DNA of 13,493 nt from UBA11524 sp963617205 (GCA_963617205.1 CAVEOA010000043.1:1-13493), one strand, 5' to 3'; counted from the stretch's first letter, positions 1 to 7,211 are shown. Numbers and translations: made by a program. Notes: generated by a model not told the origin, from the sequence alone.

Positions 1-310
1 GAAAAGAAGAATGCGTGCCCGAAGGGGCTTGGGGGCGAGCGGAAAGCCCCCAAAAATCAGCAGACCAAACCCACTACGGAAAAGAAGAATGCGTGCCCGA
101 AGGGGTTTGGGGGCGAGCGGAAAGCCCCCCAAAAGTCACAAGACAAAACCAACTACGGAAAAGAAGAATGCGTGCCCGAAGGGGCTTGGGGGCGAGCGGA
201 AAGCCCCCAAAATCAGCAGGCCAAAACCACTACGGAAAAGAAAACTGCGTGCCCGAAGGGGCTTGGGGTGAGCGGAAAGCCCCCCAAAAAAGCCACAGGG
301 CGAAACCTTT
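1..310. repeat. Four tandem copies of a ~78-bp unit
   Basis: Four head-to-tail copies start at about 1, 79, 158 and 235. The first three are 78, 79 and 77 bp long. Each opens with GAAAAGAA, then TGCGTGCCCGAAGGGG, a GC-rich palindromic core (GGGGGC, nine-base loop, GCCCCC) and an A-rich spacer ending in CTACG. The fourth copy is the most diverged: it has lost bases in the core and its 3' end runs into unique sequence. The array probably continues to the left of the window. Because copy lengths differ by one base, the reading frame changes from copy to copy, which argues against the open frames running through it being genes. I do not recognise the family. Function unknown. Confidence 0.85.
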
Positions 311-479
311 GCACCAAAAGGCATCCATTATGAAAAATGCAGCCGATTGGGATGAAGCAACTGCTTTTTAGCTCCATGTGCTGCGCTGAAGACGTTCAGC
401 GAACTGCGTTCGTTTCTCTGTTCAGCGCTCGTCAGGCATGGTTGAGGACGTTTTCATTAATGACGTTATCCTTTTGATT
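311..479. other. Intergenic stretch with no recognised gene
   Basis: Between the 78-bp array and the palindrome cluster I see no ORF with a ribosome binding site and recognisable product, no tRNA and no terminator with a T tract. Together with the repeats on either side it makes almost 600 bases without a gene at the end of the corrinoid transport operon. Confidence 0.5.
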
Positions 480-584
480 GGGGCTTTGCCCCAAACCCCA
501 CCGGAGGCGCTGCCTCCGGACTCCGCAAGGGTCTTCGACCCTTGACCCGTCTTCGACCCTTGACCCGTCTTCGACCCTTGACCC
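480..584. repeat. Palindrome cluster with three 18-bp tandem repeats
   Basis: Three perfect short palindromes follow one another: GGGGC/GCCCC with a TTT loop (480-492), CCGGAGGC/GCCTCCGG with a GCT loop (501-519) and AAGGGTC/GACCCTT with a TTC loop (527-543). The last runs into three exact copies of GTCTTCGACCCTTGACCC (531-548, 549-566, 567-584). The block lies just beyond the stop codon of the ATPase gene. No T tract follows any stem on either strand, so a classical intrinsic terminator is not supported, although RNA hairpins here could protect the 3' end of the operon mRNA. From general knowledge, similar GC-rich palindromic intergenic blocks are scattered through many gut Clostridia genomes; that this is one of them is inference. 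Confidence 0.8.
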
Positions 585-594
585 GTTTCACGCG

Positions 595-1347
595 TTACGG
601 AAGCCATGCATCATGAAGGGACTGCATCCATCCGACAACATCCATCCCCCAGGCACCTTGCAGATGCGCTGCCGTCAGAATATCCGTGCATCCGCCGAAT
701 AGGCCGCGCCCATCCGCCATGAGCAGCGCGTGCGTGCCGAATTTCCTTGCCGCCGATAAATCATGCACCACGGACACGACAAGGTGATTTTCCTCCTGCC
801 GCCAGCGGTCAATCAGCTCGTATAGCTCCTGCTGAAAGCCGAGGTCAAGGTGATTGCCGGGCTCATCGAGCAGCAGCACCTGCGGCTGCTGACAGAGCAC
901 CTGCGCCAGCAGCACGCGCTGTCGTTCGCCGCCGGAAAGCGTCAGGATGCTCTGACGGCGCTTGTCGGTCATGTGTACGGTTGCCAGCGCCGATTCGATG
1001 GCCGCAGCGCCGCCTTCATCCGTGCGCAGGAGGCCGCGATGCGCGTATCGTCCCATCGCGACGACCTCCTCAACGGAGTAGGCGTAGGAAAAGTCGCTGA
1101 GCTGCCGCAGCACCGCCATCTGCGAGGCAAGCTCACGCGTGCTCATCCGCAGGATGCTGCAGCCGTTGAGCGTGACGCTTCCGGTGCAGGGCAGTTCGCG
1201 GCTGACGGCACTCAGCAGCGTTGACTTGCCCGCGCCGTTCGGTCCGCAAATCATCAGCCACTCGTTTTCGTGCACCTCGAAGGACACATCACGGACGATT
1301 TCCTTGCGCCCGCGCCGGACAGAGAGGTGTTCCGCCTTGAGCATCAT
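595..1347 (-). CDS. btuD: Corrinoid (BtuD-like) ABC transporter ATP-binding protein
   Basis: A 250-residue ATPase of the FepC/BtuD class that powers import through the adjacent FecCD permease at the cytoplasmic face of the membrane. All nucleotide-binding motifs are visible: Walker A GPNGAGKST (35-43), Q-loop Gln82, signature LSGGERQRV (137-145), Walker B VLLLDEP (157-163) and the switch His195. The D-loop region reads DEPGNHLD where most relatives have DEPTNHLD, a mild change. Length matches the family. The start is the first of two consecutive ATGs, 9 nt behind AAGGAGG; its ATG overlaps the permease stop as ATGA, which indicates translational coupling. Last gene of the minus-strand operon. 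The substrate is inferred from the upstream cobalamin riboswitch; the ATPase alone would not tell cobalamin from siderophore or haem. Confidence 0.93.
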   Translation of the reverse strand: MMLKAEHLSVRRGRKEIVRDVSFEVHENEWLMICGPNGAGKSTLLSAVSRELPCTGSVTLNGCSILRMSTRELASQMAVLRQLSDFSYAYSVEEVVAMGRYAHRGLLRTDEGGAAAIESALATVHMTDKRRQSILTLSGGERQRVLLAQVLCQQPQVLLLDEPGNHLDLGFQQELYELIDRWRQEENHLVVSVVHDLSAARKFGTHALLMADGRGLFGGCTDILTAAHLQGAWGMDVVGWMQSLHDAWLP

Positions 1348-2375
1348 GCGCTCTGCCTCCTTCTTGATTGCAGGAAGATGATGAGGAATGCGAATGCGCC
1401 GATGATGGCCGTCACGACGCCGACAGGAAGCACGGCGGGCGCGGCGATTGTCCGTGCGAGCAAATCCGCCAGCAGCAGGAAAATCGCGCCGCCGTAGAGG
1501 CTTGCAGGCAGCGTCCGGCGATGGTTCGCGCCGACAATCATCCGTGCCATATGCGGCATGACCAGCCCGACAAACCCGATGCCGCCGCCGACAGATACGC
1601 ACATGCCCGTCATCGCGCAGACGCAGATCATCACGGTCAGCTTGACGCGGCGAACCGGCACGCCGACATGCAGCGCGTATTCCTCGCCCATGCTCATGGC
1701 GTTCAGCGCATCGGCATGGAGCAGCAGAACGGCGCCGCACACGACCAGCGTGCACAGCAGCGCCAGCGCGTTTTCGTAGCTTGCGGAGGATAGGCTGCCC
1801 ATCGTCCAGAAGGTGATGGAGCGCAGCTTTTCGCCGGAGAACGTAATCAGCAGCGACAGCACGGCGGACACGAACATCGAGAACACAACGCCCAGCAAAA
1901 TCAGCGTGTTGGTGGACAGGGAGCGGTCGAGGGCGTAGGAGAGCGCCAGAATTGCCGCGAGCGACACGAATGCGGAGACCATCGCCATGCCGGCCGTGCC
2001 GCTGAAGGGCAGGAACGGAATCGAAATGCCACTGAGGATGGCAATGGCCGCGCCGAGCGATGCGCCGGAGCTGACGCCGAGCGTCGAGCCGTCCGCCAGC
2101 GGATTGCGCAGAAGCCCCTGCATCGCGCAGCCGCCAAGCGACAGCATCGCACCCAGCAGCGCCACGCACAGAACGCGCGGCAGGCGCGTATACAGGATGA
2201 TGGAAACGGTCGCGCCCGCCTCCTGCGGCAGTCCCTGCAGGGCGCGAAGCAGCACATCGACCGTCTTGTCCAGCGGAATGGCGACGCTGCCGACGCAGAT
2301 GCACAGCAGAATCGTCAGAACCGTCAGCAGCGACAGCAGAAGATGAATAGAGAGGGGCAGGGAAGTCTTTTTCAT
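1344..2375 (-). CDS. btuC: FecCD-family permease, corrinoid importer
   Basis: A 343-residue polytopic membrane protein of the FecCD/BtuC family, which forms the dimeric channel of type II importers. Hydrophobic segments run through the whole length, beginning with a helix at about 8-30. Family hallmarks are clear: RLPRVL, then GAMLSLGGCAMQGLLRNPLA with GVSSGASLGA, the GGGIGFVGLVMPHMAR segment that contacts the ATPase, and a C-terminal LPVGVVTAIIGAFAFLII. I chose the ATG that gives MKKTSLPL, preceded by GGAGAAG; a longer frame upstream has no family similarity and runs into the intergenic hairpin. It sits between the binding protein and ATPase genes and overlaps the ATPase by 4 bp. Cobalamin specificity is inferred from the riboswitch at the head of the operon. 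Confidence 0.93.
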   Translation of the reverse strand: MKKTSLPLSIHLLLSLLTVLTILLCICVGSVAIPLDKTVDVLLRALQGLPQEAGATVSIILYTRLPRVLCVALLGAMLSLGGCAMQGLLRNPLADGSTLGVSSGASLGAAIAILSGISIPFLPFSGTAGMAMVSAFVSLAAILALSYALDRSLSTNTLILLGVVFSMFVSAVLSLLITFSGEKLRSITFWTMGSLSSASYENALALLCTLVVCGAVLLLHADALNAMSMGEEYALHVGVPVRRVKLTVMICVCAMTGMCVSVGGGIGFVGLVMPHMARMIVGANHRRTLPASLYGGAIFLLLADLLARTIAAPAVLPVGVVTAIIGAFAFLIIFLQSRRRQSA

Positions 2376-2388
2376 GCGGTCTTCTCCG

Positions 2389-2438
2389 AAAAACAGAAAA
2401 GGCTGCCCGCAACCGCAGCTGCGGTGATACGGACAGCC
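2389..2438 (-). terminator. Probable attenuating terminator between binding protein and permease genes
   Basis: Read on the minus strand, GGCTGTCC (2438-2431) pairs with GGGCAGCC (2408-2401), eight pairs including one G-U. The loop carries its own palindrome, CCGCAGCTGCGG. The 3' side is followed at once by TTTTCTGTTTTT (2400-2389). This is the form of an intrinsic terminator, placed 17 bp after the binding-protein stop. The likely effect is partial termination, so that the binding protein is made in excess over the membrane components, as is common in ABC importer operons. The effect itself is inference. Confidence 0.65.
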
Positions 2439-2454
2439 GGAGAAATGCGGCTGA

Positions 2455-3387
2455 TCAGGCGGCAGGAGCTTCCTCCACCGCAGGGGCATCCTCGCCAAGC
2501 GCCAGCTCCAGCAGGAACTGCGCAGCCTCGACAAGGCGCGGACCCGGGCGCGTCATGGCATTGTTGTTGCCCAGCACGACGAGGCCGTTCTGCACGGCGG
2601 AAACGGTCTCCCAGCCGGTGCGCGAGCAGATTTCCGTCACGCCGTCCATGTCGTTCACGGGATAATCCGTCGTTGTGACAATCAGGTCGGGGTTCGCCGC
2701 GATGACCTGCTCTTCGCTGACGGATACCCAGCCATTCTGGTCGTGGAAGATGTTCGTCAGACCGCAGATGGACGCGATTTCATCCATGAACGTGTTCTGA
2801 CCGGCTGTCCACAGGCCGTAGACGAGCGGGCTGATTTCAAAATACACGGTCTTGCCGGTGATGCCGGCGGCAGCAGCCTGCTCCGCGACAGCGTCAAAGC
2901 CAGCCTTCATCTCATCGATGAGCGCGGCGGCCTCGGCTTCCTTGCCGACCAGCTGACCGAGCATCTCAATGGCGGTGTAGACGCCTTCGATGTTCTGCGC
3001 GTCGCTGACGATGACCTTCACGCCGGCCTGCTCCAGCGCTTCAACCTGCTCGGTGGTCTGGCTCATCTTGCTCATGACGACCGCCTGAGGTTCCAGCGCC
3101 AGAATCGCCTCGATGTTCGTTTCAGCGCCGGAATCAACCGCCGGCACATCCACGATGCTGTCCGGATAATCCACGTACGCGCCGCGCCCGACGATGGTAT
3201 CCTGCGCACCGATGGCGCAGAGAATCTCAACGTCGGCAGGCTGCAGCACGACAAGGCGCGTTGCCGGTGCGTCCAGCGTGACCTCGCGGTCAGCCATGTC
3301 GGTCAGGGCGACGCCTTCCGCCAGCGCGGACGCGCCGAGGAGCATCGCCAGCACGAGCAGCAGGGAAAGGAGCTTGTTCATTTTCAT
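2455..3387 (-). CDS. btuF: Corrinoid-type ABC transporter substrate-binding protein
   Basis: A 310-residue binding protein of the type II (BtuF/FhuD, helical backbone) class. Residues 1-23 are a signal peptide with a long leucine-rich core, likely cut after Ala-Leu-Ala. The mature part starts with VALTDMADREVTLDAPATRLVVL, the usual beginning of the class, followed by GRGAYVDYP, ETNIEAILALEPQAVV and the second lobe with EEQVIAANPDLIV. Unlike most Gram-positive binding proteins it has no cysteine at the cleavage region, so no lipobox is visible. The C terminus ends in an acidic Ala/Pro tail. The start has GGAGGGG a few bases upstream; a second ATG two codons later is also possible. First gene of the operon, ~165 bp behind the riboswitch. 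Substrate assignment rests on the riboswitch. Confidence 0.88.
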   Translation of the reverse strand: MKMNKLLSLLLVLAMLLGASALAEGVALTDMADREVTLDAPATRLVVLQPADVEILCAIGAQDTIVGRGAYVDYPDSIVDVPAVDSGAETNIEAILALEPQAVVMSKMSQTTEQVEALEQAGVKVIVSDAQNIEGVYTAIEMLGQLVGKEAEAAALIDEMKAGFDAVAEQAAAAGITGKTVYFEISPLVYGLWTAGQNTFMDEIASICGLTNIFHDQNGWVSVSEEQVIAANPDLIVTTTDYPVNDMDGVTEICSRTGWETVSAVQNGLVVLGNNNAMTRPGPRLVEAAQFLLELALGEDAPAVEEAPAA

Positions 3388-3433
3388 GGGGACCCCTCCA
3401 AAGAAAAAATCAAATGAAACAGCGGAGGGAAAC

Positions 3434-3479
3434 AAAAAAGCGGCAGCCTAACCGATGCTTTCGGGAAAGACAGCCGCTT
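3434..3479 (-). terminator. Intrinsic terminator in the riboswitch expression platform
   Basis: On the minus strand AAGCGGC (3479-3473) pairs with GCCGCTT (3444-3438); further G-C and G-U pairs extend the stem inside, and six T residues follow. It lies between the cobalamin aptamer and the binding-protein start codon, with no gene upstream in the transcript to end. It is therefore best read as the regulated terminator through which cobalamin switches the operon off. Confidence 0.8.
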
Positions 3480-3483
3480 AAAA

Positions 3484-3508
3484 GCGCCTTACGACCTGCG
3501 TAATGCGC
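3484..3508 (-). promoter_or_regulatory. Hairpin in the expression platform, loop complementary to the aptamer end
   Basis: On the minus strand GCGC-A-TTACG (3508-3499) pairs with CGTAA-G-GCGC (3493-3484), nine pairs around one A/G mismatch, with loop CAGGT. Loop plus flanks read GCAGGTC (3499-3493), the exact complement of GACCTGC (3562-3556) in the conserved 3' end of the cobalamin aptamer. Pairing of the two would open this hairpin and the base of the aptamer. This makes it a candidate for the switching element, but the mechanism is inference. Confidence 0.45.
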
Positions 3509-3550
3509 AAACTGTTTTCATCCCATCCCCAGGGGATGCGCTTTCCCGTT

Positions 3551-3747
3551 CACAGGCAGGTCTCCCGGCTTGGCTTCATTCTTGGGAGCGCCTTCCCGGC
3601 GGATATTTCGCCAGTGACCGCGCCGAAAAACCGGCACATGCTCCTTTGTCCGCTTCACGGTTGCTGGGACAGCGCCGGTCTTGCACCGGCTTCCCATGCT
3701 CGGCAGACGTTCCCGCGCCTGCCGCCGCGCATCGCTGCGCACCTGTG
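3551..3747 (-). ncRNA. Cobalamin riboswitch aptamer
   Basis: Read on the minus strand, the region contains the conserved cobalamin (B12-box) landmarks in order: GGGAAGCCGGTGCAAGACCGGC, then GCTGTCCCAGCAACCGTGA, GTCACTGG, GGGAAGGC and, at the 3' end, AAGCCAAGCCGGGAGACCTG. The closing helix P1 is formed by CACAGG (3747-3742) with CCTGTG (3556-3551). The ~197-nt span is normal for the class. It lies between a consensus promoter and a terminator ahead of the transporter genes. Binding of adenosylcobalamin or another cobalamin is expected to favour termination; which corrinoid is preferred cannot be read here. Confidence 0.95.
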
Positions 3748-3770
3748 TGGGCTGTTCATTTGTCAGGGAT

Positions 3771-3799
3771 ATTATACATGCGGATGCGGCGGTTGTCAA
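3771..3799 (-). promoter_or_regulatory. Perfect consensus sigma-A promoter of the corrinoid operon
   Basis: On the minus strand TTGACA (3799-3794) and TATAAT (3776-3771) are both exact consensus hexamers with the ideal 17-bp spacer. Transcription would start near 3764, about 17 nt before the aptamer P1 helix. Such a strong constitutive promoter fits an operon whose control is left to the riboswitch. Confidence 0.92.
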
Positions 3800-3852
3800 T
3801 CGGCGTTCCTGCGCCTGCGGAGCTTGGCTGCGAAGGCGTTTACAGCAAACCA

Positions 3853-3881
3853 TTTTCAAAAGCGCCGCTTTCTGCTATAAT
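3853..3881 (+). promoter_or_regulatory. Probable promoter of addB
   Basis: TTTTCA (3853-3858, four of six consensus bases) and a perfect TATAAT (3876-3881) with a 17-bp spacer, 36 bp before the addB start codon. It is divergent from the corrinoid operon promoter; the two -35 boxes are about 53 bp apart. Confidence 0.7.
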
Positions 3882-3917
3882 GCAATCAGAAGAAACCACG
3901 GAAGGCAGGGACGTGCG

Positions 3918-6900
3918 ATGAGCGAGGTCGAAATCTGGGGTGCAAGAGCCGGTCAGAGCAAAAATCGGCTTTTTCAGGCGATATGGCAGAGCCGGAAGCA
4001 GGGGAAACGGGTGCTGCTGATCGTTCCGGAGCAGTATACGCTTCAGGCGGAGCGCGAGCTGATTGAAGAGCTGTCGCTGCCGGGGCTGCTGGACCTTGAC
4101 GTGCTGTCGCCGAACCGCCTTGGACGAAGGATTTTCGAGGCGGCAGGTCATTCGCCGCTGCTGCCGCTGAGCGAAACGGGCCGCAGAATGGCGCTTGCGC
4201 AGGCGCTGTCAACACAGCAGGAATCGCTGCATTATTACCGCCGCGTGGCGCTGTCGCCCGGGCTGCCGGAGAAGCTGTCCGTGCTGCTGGCGGATTTTCA
4301 GCGCGCAGGCATCACGCCGAAGGAGCTGTCCGAACAGGCGGAGAACCTGTCCGGCGGTGCGCTGCAAACGAAAATGCGGGATCTTGTCACGCTGTGGGAA
4401 ACGTATCAGTCGCTGACGGCAGAACGCTTTCAGGACGCGACGAATCAGCAGCTGGAGATGGTCGAGCGGTTGCAGGCGAGCGGGCTGATGCAGGATGCCG
4501 CGGTGTTTGTCTGGCAGTTTGATATGCTGCCGATGCCCCTCTGTCTTCTCCTGTGCGAGGGCGCGAAGGTCTGCGCACGCATGGTGGTTGTCATGACGAT
4601 GGATGACAGGAACGCGCCGGATGGGCATGTTTTTGTTTCCCAGCGGCGCAGCGTGAAGGAGCTGACGGCGTGCCTGAGGAAGAGCGGCATCACGTATCAG
4701 GAGAAGCAGCTGGTCAATGAGCCGCGCGATGTGGATCCTGCGCTGGCGCATCTGGAAAAGCAGCTGTTTTCCGGCGTGGCGGCGGTCTATCCGCACAAGA
4801 CGGACGCCATTTCCGTTCATGCTGCCGCAAACCCGTATGCGGAGGCTGTGTACGCCGCGCAGACGCTCAAGCGCTGGCACGACAGCGGCATCGCGTGGCA
4901 GCATATGGCAGTGACGGCGGCTGACCTGCAGCGCATGTCCGGCATTCTGTCCGTCACGCTGCAGCGCGCAGGCATCCCGTATTATCTGGCGCAGAAGGAC
5001 AGCCCTGTCCGCCATGGGCTTTGCAGGATGCTGCTCGGTGCGCTGCGGTGCATATCCGGCGGATATCAGCTTGCAGACGTTTTGCAGACCGCCAAGAGCG
5101 GCTTTTCGCCGCTGACGCTGTCCGAGGCGGATTCGCTGGAGAATTACGCCGTTGAATGCGGAATCGACCGCAAGCGCTGGCTGCAGCCGTTCACAAAGGG
5201 CGAACAGGCCGAGGAGATGGAGCAGCTCCGCGTGAGGCTGATTGCGCCGATTGAGTCGCTTCGCTCGCAGCTGCGCAGTGCAAAGACTGCCGGCGAATCC
5301 GTGACCGCCGTTTTCCGCTTTCTGGAGGAGGTCAACGCGTATGACCGGCTGATGGCACGCGAGGAGGAGCTGCTTGCGCATCACATGCCGGCAGAGGCGA
5401 CAAAAAACAGGCAGGTATGGACGCTGCTGATGGCGCTGCTCGACCAGCTCTACACGCTACTGGGCACGCAGAAGGCGAATCAGCGCGATTTGGCGCGGTT
5501 CATCGAATCCGGTCTGACCGGCGTGGCGATTTCGTCGCTGCCGCCTGAGCCGGACACCGTGATGATAGGCGAGCCGGGTCACCTGATGACAGGACGCATC
5601 GATGCGATGCTTGTCATGGGGATGCAGGACGGCGTGCTGGGCAGCACGATGGATTCCCTGCTGACCGAGGCGGAACGGCGCACCCTCAGCGCAGGCATGC
5701 AGCGCACCATCGGCATGACGCAGGCAGAAACGTCATCCCTGCGCCAATCGGACTTCTATCGGACATTCGCCGTGCCGCGCCGCTTCCTGACGCTGACCTA
5801 TGCGCAGGGTGGTCAGGACGGCAGCGCGCTCCGTCAGGCGCAGCTGGTGATTGACCTGCTTCATCTGTACCCTGAGGTTCAGGAAACAGGCGGCGTGCTG
5901 ACGGATGCAGCCGTGCCGCTGTCGCCCGCGATGGCGCTTGACGCCCTGCCGCAGCAGCTTCGCCGTTCCATCGACACAAATCAGCCGCTGGAAGCGCCGT
6001 GGGACGACGTGCTTCGCTGGCTGTACCGCGACATCGAGTGGCATGACCGCTGTCAGGCGATTCTCGATGCGCTCGGACGGAAGAATCTGACCGCATACCT
6101 GCCGCAGGAGCAGACGCGCAGGCTCTTCACGCAGGACAAGGTGTCCATCAGCCGTCTGGAGGGCTTCGCGCAGTGCCCGTACCGGCATTTCGTGGATTAC
6201 GGGCTGAAGCCGGTCATTCGCAAGCCGTATGCCTTTGACCCGGCGGACGTGGGCGATTTTTACCATGCCGCCATGGAGGGCTACGCCGCCGCGGCATTGC
6301 AGGACGCGTCCTTCCCGAATTTCTCGGATGACAAAATCCGCGCCGTGATGGACAGTGTCCTGTCGCCGCTGACCGAGGCATGGGCGGATGGACCGCTTGG
6401 GGATACGCCGAGCCTTCGTTTGCAGGGCGAAAAGTACCGCCGGACGGTGCAGCGCGCCGCATGGATGTTCACGCACCACGCGCAGCACAGCCGATTTCAT
6501 GTCATTGGCGAGGAGGTCGTGTTCGGCGAGGAAAACGGATTGCCGCCGGTTGTGCTGACGCTCAGCGACGGCAGACGGGTCGCCCTGCGCGGCAAAATTG
6601 ACCGCATCGACCGCTGGGAAGGCGACAGCGGCGTGTATCTGCTCGTGTCCGACTACAAGAGCAGCCGCCGCGAAATCGATCCGACGCGCCTGTGGTATGG
6701 CTTGCAGCTGCAGCTCATGCTATATCTTCAGGCGGCATGCAATGGGCTGAACGGTCAGCCTGCCGGCGCGTTCTACTTCACGATTCAGGACCCTGTCGTC
6801 GATACGGCGGATGTGCAGGAGGCTGCGGAAAAGGCAATCGCCCAGAAGCTCAAGCTCAAGGGCGTCGTGCTCGCGGATGTCGAGGTCGTTGACGCGCTCG

Positions 6901-7211
6901 ACAGCGAGGCAGGCTACAGCTTCTCAAAGGTGTTCACCAAGAGCAATGAAATCGCCTCCGCCGCCGATGCCTACACGCCCGAGCAGATGCAGGCGCTGCT
7001 CAGGCACGCCAGGCAGATGGCCGCCGAGCTGACCGACCGCATCCGCTCCGGTGAAATCAGCGCCGCGCCTGCCGCCATCGGGGATTGGGACGCCTGCCAA
7101 TGGTGCGACTACGCCGCTGTTTGCAAGATAGACCCGACTCTGCCCGGCGAAAGCAGGCGGGAACTGCCTGTGATGGATCGTCAGGCGCTTCTGGAGCGCA
7201 TGAAGGAGTAA
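3918..7211 (+). CDS. addB: AddB, nuclease and Fe-S subunit of the AddAB helicase-nuclease
   Basis: A 1097-residue AddB. With AddA it resects double-strand breaks up to a Chi site for RecA-dependent repair in the cytoplasm. The N terminus shows the AddB pattern ending in VPEQYTLQAERE (36-47). The Walker A-like stretch at 8-16 reads GARAGQSKN, keeping Lys15 but not the usual GKT/GKS. The C-terminal nuclease is complete: His783, Asp895 in GKIDRID, Asp912-Tyr-Lys914, and Gln930/Gln932 before MLYL. The four iron-sulfur cysteines are Cys753 (AQCPYRHF) and Cys1060, 1063, 1069 (CQWCDYAAVC). Length is near the usual ~1150. The start is the only ATG fitting the promoter; the ribosome site is weak (AGGG). 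addA, commonly next to addB, is not here: murA follows. No convincing terminator follows the stop. Confidence 0.95.
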   Translation: MSEVEIWGARAGQSKNRLFQAIWQSRKQGKRVLLIVPEQYTLQAERELIEELSLPGLLDLDVLSPNRLGRRIFEAAGHSPLLPLSETGRRMALAQALSTQQESLHYYRRVALSPGLPEKLSVLLADFQRAGITPKELSEQAENLSGGALQTKMRDLVTLWETYQSLTAERFQDATNQQLEMVERLQASGLMQDAAVFVWQFDMLPMPLCLLLCEGAKVCARMVVVMTMDDRNAPDGHVFVSQRRSVKELTACLRKSGITYQEKQLVNEPRDVDPALAHLEKQLFSGVAAVYPHKTDAISVHAAANPYAEAVYAAQTLKRWHDSGIAWQHMAVTAADLQRMSGILSVTLQRAGIPYYLAQKDSPVRHGLCRMLLGALRCISGGYQLADVLQTAKSGFSPLTLSEADSLENYAVECGIDRKRWLQPFTKGEQAEEMEQLRVRLIAPIESLRSQLRSAKTAGESVTAVFRFLEEVNAYDRLMAREEELLAHHMPAEATKNRQVWTLLMALLDQLYTLLGTQKANQRDLARFIESGLTGVAISSLPPEPDTVMIGEPGHLMTGRIDAMLVMGMQDGVLGSTMDSLLTEAERRTLSAGMQRTIGMTQAETSSLRQSDFYRTFAVPRRFLTLTYAQGGQDGSALRQAQLVIDLLHLYPEVQETGGVLTDAAVPLSPAMALDALPQQLRRSIDTNQPLEAPWDDVLRWLYRDIEWHDRCQAILDALGRKNLTAYLPQEQTRRLFTQDKVSISRLEGFAQCPYRHFVDYGLKPVIRKPYAFDPADVGDFYHAAMEGYAAAALQDASFPNFSDDKIRAVMDSVLSPLTEAWADGPLGDTPSLRLQGEKYRRTVQRAAWMFTHHAQHSRFHVIGEEVVFGEENGLPPVVLTLSDGRRVALRGKIDRIDRWEGDSGVYLLVSDYKSSRREIDPTRLWYGLQLQLMLYLQAACNGLNGQPAGAFYFTIQDPVVDTADVQEAAEKAIAQKLKLKGVVLADVEVVDALDSEAGYSFSKVFTKSNEIASAADAYTPEQMQALLRHARQMAAELTDRIRSGEISAAPAAIGDWDACQWCDYAAVCKIDPTLPGESRRELPVMDRQALLERMKE

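Noticed and set aside
11..371. Open frames through the 78-bp repeat array giving repeated basic peptides
   Set aside because: Copy lengths of 78, 79 and 77 bp shift the frame, no ribosome binding site is seen, and the peptide is low-complexity; the frame is an artefact of GC-rich repeats.
480..543. Palindromes as a classical intrinsic terminator of the corrinoid operon
   Set aside because: Stems are good but no T tract follows on the minus strand, so only a non-canonical or processing role is left.
1..584. CRISPR array or integron-type attachment sites
   Set aside because: The repeats are directly adjacent, without unique spacers of constant length, and no Cas or integrase gene is present.
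422..702. Short frames encoding GQGSKT or STLDPS peptide repeats over the 18-bp repeats
   Set aside because: The repeat length is a multiple of three, so any frame stays open and yields a periodic peptide; no ribosome site or homology is visible.
595..2412. Single 605-residue minus-strand protein
   Set aside because: Its N-terminal part is the permease gene read in the wrong frame; only from 1347 does it become the real ATPase, with its own ribosome site and ATGA overlap.
2743..3417. 224-residue plus-strand frame opposite the binding protein
   Set aside because: Antisense shadow of a well-supported gene with signal peptide and riboswitch; no ribosome site or recognisable product.
3681..3917. 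N-terminal extension of addB through the riboswitch and promoter region
   Set aside because: It would place coding sequence over the cobalamin riboswitch and two promoters on opposite strands; family similarity begins at the ATG at 3918.
4209..5384. 391-residue minus-strand frame inside addB
   Set aside because: Antisense shadow of high-GC coding sequence; the Arg/His/Gln-rich composition and lack of motifs are typical of such shadows.
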